Of a stretch of 64,000 bases of DNA, positions 59,529 to 64,000 are shown piece by piece (the stretch's first letter is position 1; each line of letters begins with the position of its first letter). This DNA is from an uncultured Oscillospiraceae bacterium (GTDB taxonomy: Bacteria > Bacillota > Clostridia > Oscillospirales > Oscillospiraceae), in assembly GCA_910579725.1 (NCBI GenBank), contig CAJTUD010000001.1, positions 62,001-126,000 of the forward strand, written 5' to 3'. Position numbers and translations under genes: made by a program. Under the pieces are notes generated by a model, which saw only the letters and a program-made list of their open reading frames with translations, did not search any database and was not told the DNA's origin.

Positions 59529-60362
59529 TTAATATGCCGTTACAATCCCGCCGTCGTTGGCATACACCGTGGAAATCCCGCCGGTTGCCACAATCAGGAT
59601 TTCTCCGAACCGGCAGCGTTGCCGGACCATCTCCTTCAGCGCCTCCGCCCGCTCCAGACAGTTGCAGTGAGCAATCACCAGCCGGCGGTCCGCGTGATCG
59701 GCGTCCTCCGCCATCCGGGAAACCATCTTTGCCAGGGTCTGCCTCACCGACAGGCCCTGCCCCATTTTTTGAATCTCCCCCTCCGGCGTGGCCCCGCAAA
59801 GGAGCTTCACCCTCAGTGCGCCGGTGACAAGAGACTGCATCCTGGTCAACCTGCCGTTTTTTCGCAGATTATCCAGATTTTCCAGTACAAACAAGGTCTT
59901 CATGCGCCCAATATAGGTTTCAACCTTTTCCACCACCTGGGCGAAGGGAAGTCCCCGTCCCGCCAGCTCCCGGACCAGCAGTGCAATCTGCGCCTGTCCG
60001 GAGGACGCGGAGCGGGAGTTGAACACATGGACGTTTCCATCGCTCCGTTCCTCCTGGTAAATGGCCCGGGCCTGCATGGCGGCGTTATAGGAGCCGGAGA
60101 GCTGGCCGGAAAGCGTGACGACATAGTTGTCCCCGCCGGGCAGGAACTGGTCCAGATACATGGAGGGAGAGGGACACGCCGTCTTGGGCGCGTCAGGCCA
60201 GGCCCGCATTTTTTGCAGGAGTTCCCCCTGGTGAAAGTCCTCGCTGTCCACCACGGTTTCTGCGCCGATCTGAATGGTGAGCGGAACTTTTTTCACGCCG
60301 GGATCCGACTTCAGCTCGGTGGGCAAGTCGGTGCAGCTATCACAGATCAATCTATATGTCAT
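59529..60362 (-). CDS. DegV family fatty-acid-binding protein
   Basis: 277 aa. The DegV fold is shown by LICDSCTDLPTEL, TACPSPSMYLDQF, TLSGQLSGSYNAAMQA and ENLDNLRKNGRLTR. DegV/FakB proteins present a fatty acid to the FakA kinase; no FakA is nearby. It is convergent with the TRAP permease and has its own promoter. Confidence 0.92.
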   Translation of the reverse strand: MTYRLICDSCTDLPTELKSDPGVKKVPLTIQIGAETVVDSEDFHQGELLQKMRAWPDAPKTACPSPSMYLDQFLPGGDNYVVTLSGQLSGSYNAAMQARAIYQEERSDGNVHVFNSRSASSGQAQIALLVRELAGRGLPFAQVVEKVETYIGRMKTLFVLENLDNLRKNGRLTRMQSLVTGALRVKLLCGATPEGEIQKMGQGLSVRQTLAKMVSRMAEDADHADRRLVIAHCNCLERAEALKEMVRQRCRFGEILIVATGGISTVYANDGGIVTAY

Positions 60363-60396
60363 TTCAAAAACCGCCTCAAGTAATATGGTTGATTAG

Positions 60397-60424
60397 ATTA
60401 TATCGTATAATAGAAAAATGTCAA
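60397..60424 (-). promoter_or_regulatory. Promoter of the DegV gene
   Basis: TTGACA (60419-60424), 16-base spacer, TATAAT (60397-60402), reading leftward. Confidence 0.75.
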
Positions 60425-60525
60425 GCCTCTATTCCACAGAAAGACGGTTTCTCCACCGGCTGAACCATGTTTTGCTGCTGGCCGCTTTTGCGTATGATCC
60501 CGCCGGACGACAGCCAGCGGTCTCC

Positions 60526-61209
60526 TCACCGCGACGGCATTTGGAAGCCCGCAAGCGCCCTGTTCAGATAATCATTGAATGGCTTCATCCGGCGAAACAG
60601 CTCCGCTCCATGGGCAAGGAACTGTTCCGCGTCGTCAAACGCCTCGTCCCGGACAGGATATTCCAGATACCAGCTTTTAAACTTCAAGACCTCCGCCAGG
60701 GGGTGATCCCTGTCATATCCGGCGGGAACGTTTTTCAAAGCGGCCCCCCGCACAGTAAAGCAGCTTTTAAAATCAGGCGCGTTCACGATCTGCTCCCATT
60801 CCAGGCTGTTGACGGAAATGAAATCCCGAACCATCGCGGTTGCGTCCTTGAACATGTCCGCAAACAGCCCTCCGCCCAAAAAGGACTGGTCTCCCGGCTT
60901 GATCATAAGATAATATCCCACCGGAACAGGCAGCTTCCCCATAGAGGAGATATGGGCGCGAAAGGCGGGGTTATACGGGGATTTATCATGGCTGAACCGG
61001 GTATCCCTGTTTAATTTGAACGTAAGCGACCGGGGATCATTATGCAGAACGCTGGAATCAAATTCTCCGATACGGAAAATGAGCTCCTGAATCAGCGTCT
61101 CAAACTCCATATTTGCCGCCTTATATTCCGCCTTGTGCGCGTGATACCACTCCCGATTGTTATTTTCACGTAAATCTGTCAAATATTTCAAAATAGCTGT
61201 TATATTCAC
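60526..61209 (-). CDS. DUF2461 family protein
   Basis: 227 aa. NNREWYHAHKAEYKAANMEF, TRFSHDKSPYNPAFRAHIS and GYYLMIKPGDQSFLGGG are typical of DUF2461 (TIGR02453). Function unknown. The start codon is GTG 61209 with GGAGAGGG upstream. It lies 30 bp after ade on the same strand, so co-transcription is likely. Confidence 0.9.
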   Translation of the reverse strand: MNITAILKYLTDLRENNNREWYHAHKAEYKAANMEFETLIQELIFRIGEFDSSVLHNDPRSLTFKLNRDTRFSHDKSPYNPAFRAHISSMGKLPVPVGYYLMIKPGDQSFLGGGLFADMFKDATAMVRDFISVNSLEWEQIVNAPDFKSCFTVRGAALKNVPAGYDRDHPLAEVLKFKSWYLEYPVRDEAFDDAEQFLAHGAELFRRMKPFNDYLNRALAGFQMPSR

Positions 61210-61239
61210 CAGGCCCTCTCCTTCCGCACACTTTTGGGT

Positions 61240-62967
61240 TTACACATACTGCTGTTTTGCCACATCAATCACGCCCCGCGTGGTGAGCCTCAGCGTGGGA
61301 ATCACCGGAAGGGACATAAAGCTCAAAGTCATGAAGGGATCGATGTCCCGGTTGACGCCCAGGGCAAAGGCGGCGTCCTTGGCCTGTTCCAAAGCCTCGT
61401 TGACCTGCTCCAAAGTACCGTCGCCCATAAGCCCGGCGATGGCCAGTACCAGCTCGCCCCGGATCTGGCCGTTTTCCATCACAACAATACCGCCCTTGTT
61501 CTCCGTCACCCGGTTGGCGGCGGCAGCCATGTCCGCTTCGTTGGCTCCCACTACGATGATGTTGTGGGAATCGTGGGATACGCTGGTGGCCACCGCGCCT
61601 CGCTTCAGTCCATAGCCGTGGAGGTAGCCCACACCGATGTGGCGGGTGTTTTTGTGCCGTTCGATGACGGCGATTTTCAGAATATCCCACTCCGGATCGA
61701 TGTGGTCGGAGTAGCCCTGGTCCTCGGTGACGATTTCGCCGGGGACCATGCCGATGATGCCCCGGGGACGGCGTTCGGCGAAGTCCTCCGCCGTCAGATG
61801 GGACAGATGGAAGGTGTCATGGGCCTTCTGCACCAGATAGGGATCGATCACCGGAGCGGGGAAGTCCCTGACGGTTTTGCCGTCGTACATCTCCACACCT
61901 TTCTTGAACACCTGCAAAATGTTGAAGTCCTGGAAGCTGTCGATCACCACGAAGTCCGCCAGATACCCGGGAGCGATGGCTCCCCGGTTGTTGAGCAGGA
62001 AGTACCTGGCCGCGTGGTGGCAGGCCACCTTCACCGCCACAATAGGGTCCACCCCCTGCCGGATGGCTTCCCGGACGTTGTAGTCGATGTGGCCTTTTTC
62101 CAGAAGGTCGCTGGGGTGCTTGTCGTCGCAGCAGAACATGCATCGGTCCGCGTATTTTTCCGTCAGCAGGGGCAGCAGCGCCTGTAGATTCCGGGCGGCG
62201 GTGCCTTCCCGGATCATAATGAACTGCCCCCGCTCCAGCTTGGCGATGGCGTCGGCCGGGTCGGAGCATTCGTGGTCAGAGTAGACCCCGGCGGCGATGT
62301 AGGCGTTGAGGTCATTGCCTGTCAGACCGGGGGCATGGCCGTCGATTTTCTTGTGGTGAGCCTGTGCGGCCACAATTTTTTCAATGACCATAGGGTCCGC
62401 ACCGATGACGCCGGGGTAGTTCATCATCTCCGCCAGCCCCTGGACCCGGGGATGGTCATAGAAGGAGTCGATGGTGCGGTAATCCAGCACCGCGCCGCTT
62501 TCATCCATGGGCGTGGCAGGAACGCAGGAGGGCAGCATAAACCGCACGTCCACCGGCAGTCCTTCGGTGGCCTGCAGCATGTACTCCACGCCGTCGGCCC
62601 CCATGACGTTGGCAATTTCGTGGGGATCGGTAATAACGGTGGTGGTGCCATGGGGGAGGACTGCCTTTACAAACTCCCCCGGGGAGACCATGGCGCTCTC
62701 CAGGTGGATATGCGCGTCGATAAAGCCGGGGAGGACCAGCTTACCGGTCATGTCGAACTCCGTCTCTCCGCTGTATTTTCCCATGCCCACGATCAACCCC
62801 TCCGCCACGGCGATGTCCCCCCGGCAGAGCTCGCTGGAGAACACATTGACATACGCGGCGTTTTTCAGGACAAGATCCGCCTTCTCCCGGCCGGCGGCCA
62901 CCTCCACAATTCGCAGCTTCTTGTTCAACTTGCGGTTAATCCGGCCGGTATAACTCTCAGCTCCCAT
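61240..62967 (-). CDS. ade: Adenine deaminase
   Basis: 575 aa, typical of bacterial AdeC. The amidohydrolase metal motif GFIDAHIHLESAM lies at about residues 77-89; VITDPHEIANVMG, SDHECSDPADA and FCCDDKHPSDLL supply further ligands. It converts adenine to hypoxanthine and ammonia for purine salvage. ATG 62967 has AAAGGAGG seven bases upstream. No purine riboswitch was recognised in the 125-base leader. Confidence 0.96.
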   Translation of the reverse strand: MGAESYTGRINRKLNKKLRIVEVAAGREKADLVLKNAAYVNVFSSELCRGDIAVAEGLIVGMGKYSGETEFDMTGKLVLPGFIDAHIHLESAMVSPGEFVKAVLPHGTTTVITDPHEIANVMGADGVEYMLQATEGLPVDVRFMLPSCVPATPMDESGAVLDYRTIDSFYDHPRVQGLAEMMNYPGVIGADPMVIEKIVAAQAHHKKIDGHAPGLTGNDLNAYIAAGVYSDHECSDPADAIAKLERGQFIMIREGTAARNLQALLPLLTEKYADRCMFCCDDKHPSDLLEKGHIDYNVREAIRQGVDPIVAVKVACHHAARYFLLNNRGAIAPGYLADFVVIDSFQDFNILQVFKKGVEMYDGKTVRDFPAPVIDPYLVQKAHDTFHLSHLTAEDFAERRPRGIIGMVPGEIVTEDQGYSDHIDPEWDILKIAVIERHKNTRHIGVGYLHGYGLKRGAVATSVSHDSHNIIVVGANEADMAAAANRVTENKGGIVVMENGQIRGELVLAIAGLMGDGTLEQVNEALEQAKDAAFALGVNRDIDPFMTLSFMSLPVIPTLRLTTRGVIDVAKQQYV

Positions 62968-63098
62968 CAGTGATCCTCCTTTTCTGTATCCGTCAGTTGT
63001 GTATAGCCGAAAAACCTGAAAAGGGGCGAGGCTTGCCGGCTATGAGGAAAATGGATAAAAAGAAAGCAGACCACATATGGTCCCGCTACCTTTCGGCT

Positions 63099-63127
63099 AT
63101 TGTACCATATGCAATCCACTTTGTCTA
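63099..63127 (-). promoter_or_regulatory. Promoter of ade
   Basis: TAGACA (63122-63127), 17-base spacer, TACAAT (63099-63104), reading leftward. Confidence 0.6.
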
Positions 63128-63318
63128 CCAGAAATTTGGTTACGGTGACAGAAAGCGGCGCGAATCATCACTGTAACCAGCCGGAAACTGAAAAGGAAAC
63201 TGTCTGTATCTGCTTTTGGAAATACTGTCCTGCGGCCGTATCCTTCTATTATCCTCCTCTGCTGTCCAGCATGTGTGTGCTCCCGCACCCACATGCTATC
63301 AGCGTTTATAAATGATAG

Positions 63319-63347
63319 TTGAAAGCTGTCAGTATTAATGGTATACT
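63319..63347 (+). promoter_or_regulatory. Promoter of the CPBP protease gene
   Basis: TTGAAA (63319-63324), 17-base spacer, TATACT (63342-63347). Confidence 0.7.
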
Positions 63348-63392
63348 TTGCTCGCATCAATTCGACAAATCCGCCTTTCATATGGAGATTAG

Positions 63393-64000
63393 ATGAAGAA
63401 AATAGATACAAAAGGACTTTTGTTGAGAATATTTGTCCCCACAATAGCTTTAAGTTTAAGCTACTTGATATTGGGACATTTTTGCAGTATACCGCATATT
63501 TTATTATTTTGCATTTTAGGAACATTGATTTTAGCGCCAATAGAGTTAGGAATTATTTTGAAAGCAAGTAAAAGCGAGTATGGGAAGTATTCTCTTCAAA
63601 GCGCATTTGCAGGACAAGAAAAGTGTTCCATTTGGCAAGTGTTGATCATTGCGTCTGTATTTTTTGGAATTGCTGGCCTGCTGTCCGCTTTTATTGCACC
63701 CATCGAAAACCAAATTTTTGCAGGGATTAGAAGCGAGATACTTCATAGTTTGCCAAGAGGCTTTGATTGAACAAATTATGCGTATCTGAAAACTTTTTCC
63801 AAACCCATATTAATGATAACTTGTGCCTATTATGGTGTTTTCAATGTGTTGATTGGACCGATAACCGAAGAATTGTTTTTTAGGGGATACCTGACATCGC
63901 ATTATGAAAAGCAAACGCCATTTGTCCCAATCATGATAGCCGTTCTGTTTTCACTATATCACTTCTGGCTTCCTTTCAACAATGTATTTCGTATATTGGC
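63393..64000 (+). pseudogene. CPBP (CAAX-like) membrane protease, interrupted by TGA and cut by the window edge
   Basis: The frame starts at ATG 63393 (GGAG upstream) and encodes several membrane helices, stops at TGA 63768-63770, then continues open in the same frame to the window end. Past the stop lie the CPBP catalytic motif EELFFRGYL and the second motif FSLYHFW, so both halves belong to one gene. A single TGG-to-TGA change would explain the break. The DNA is distinctly AT-rich against the rest of the window, which suggests recent transfer. If not read through, the first part (125 aa) lacks the active site. Confidence 0.75.

Larger units (their letters stand above)
62968..63392. other. 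Divergent intergenic region between ade and the CPBP gene
   Basis: No gene is supported. It contains both promoters and a 13-bp stem with one mismatch (63268-63280 with 63285-63297) of unknown role. Confidence 0.5.

Noticed and set aside
62968..63098. Purine riboswitch in the ade leader
   Set aside because: The conserved loop and junction sequences of the purine aptamer were not found on the minus strand.
63097..63540. 147-aa open frame on the minus strand near the window end
   Set aside because: It runs antisense to the CPBP gene start and across the ade promoter with no coding evidence.
1..64000. CRISPR arrays, tRNA or rRNA genes, complete insertion sequences or prophage
   Set aside because: No regularly spaced repeats, tRNA-like TPsiC sequences, transposase motifs or phage genes were seen on reading both strands; short or unusual examples could be missed without a covariance-model search.

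Overview
The window reads as chromosomal DNA of a Gram-positive, endospore-forming anaerobe of the class Clostridia, most likely family Oscillospiraceae (relatives of Flavonifractor, Oscillibacter or Lawsonibacter). The evidence is a complete spoIIIA operon, spoVAD/spoVAE and spoVT, strong Shine-Dalgarno sequences and TTGACA/TATAAT-type promoters, GC-rich coding sequence, and strictly anaerobic enzymes (ferredoxin, rubrerythrin, Fe-S aldo/keto reductase, MetV-MetF type methylenetetrahydrofolate reductase). Genus assignment is inference. No rRNA, tRNA, CRISPR array or complete insertion sequence was seen.

Layout. 1-492: 3' end of a possible solute-binding protein. 691-853: palindromic MITE-like repeat abutting the glycogen operon. 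853-9533 (minus): glycogen operon glgB-glgC-glgD-glgA-glgP; the branching enzyme carries a basic, AT-hook-like tail. 9874-11953 (plus): YerC-type TrpR-like regulator, a methyltransferase and Hsp33. 12180-17080 (minus): spoIIIAA-AH behind a very good sigma-E promoter. 17502-19190: unknown lipoprotein. 19267-21123 (minus): Fe-S aldo/keto reductase and a cytidylate-kinase-like protein. 21346-24638 (plus): metV-metF, then spoVAD-spoVAE with no spoVAC. 24714-27995 (minus): RibD-like reductase, rubrerythrin and a chemoreceptor. 28285-31075: a redox block in which a DUF134-NifX fusion and a Crp/Fnr regulator diverge from a shared palindromic promoter; trxA and a ferredoxin/membrane Fe-S operon each carry the same GTGA-N5-TCAC site at about -41. 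31370-38122: spoVT, a GT4 glycosyltransferase, and an asnA-pepD-M3 peptidase operon. 38123-45490 (plus): secreted proteins and an exopolysaccharide module (O-antigen-ligase-like protein, polyprenyl-phosphate sugar transferase, GT4). 45557-47573 (minus): DUF2975-like membrane protein, HTH regulator and lipoprotein behind twin operators. 47786-50282 (minus): a two-gene radical-SAM operon. 50423-59482: an uncharacterised catabolic/transport locus. 59529-62967 (minus): DegV, DUF2461 and adenine deaminase. 63393-end: an AT-rich CPBP protease gene interrupted by an in-frame TGA and cut by the window edge.

The most unusual part is 50423-59482. A minus-strand operon encodes a class III aminotransferase, a tandem class II aldolase, a TetR regulator, an FGGY sugar kinase and a GtrA protein. 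It diverges from a TAXI-type TRAP transporter whose solute-binding protein appears circularly permuted: the segment that normally forms its C-terminus sits directly after the lipoprotein signal, and the normal N-terminal part follows and ends the protein. Together the genes look like an uptake and breakdown pathway for an unidentified, perhaps amino- or keto-group-bearing, sugar acid. Gene functions are assigned from motifs and remembered family features only; no database search was possible.
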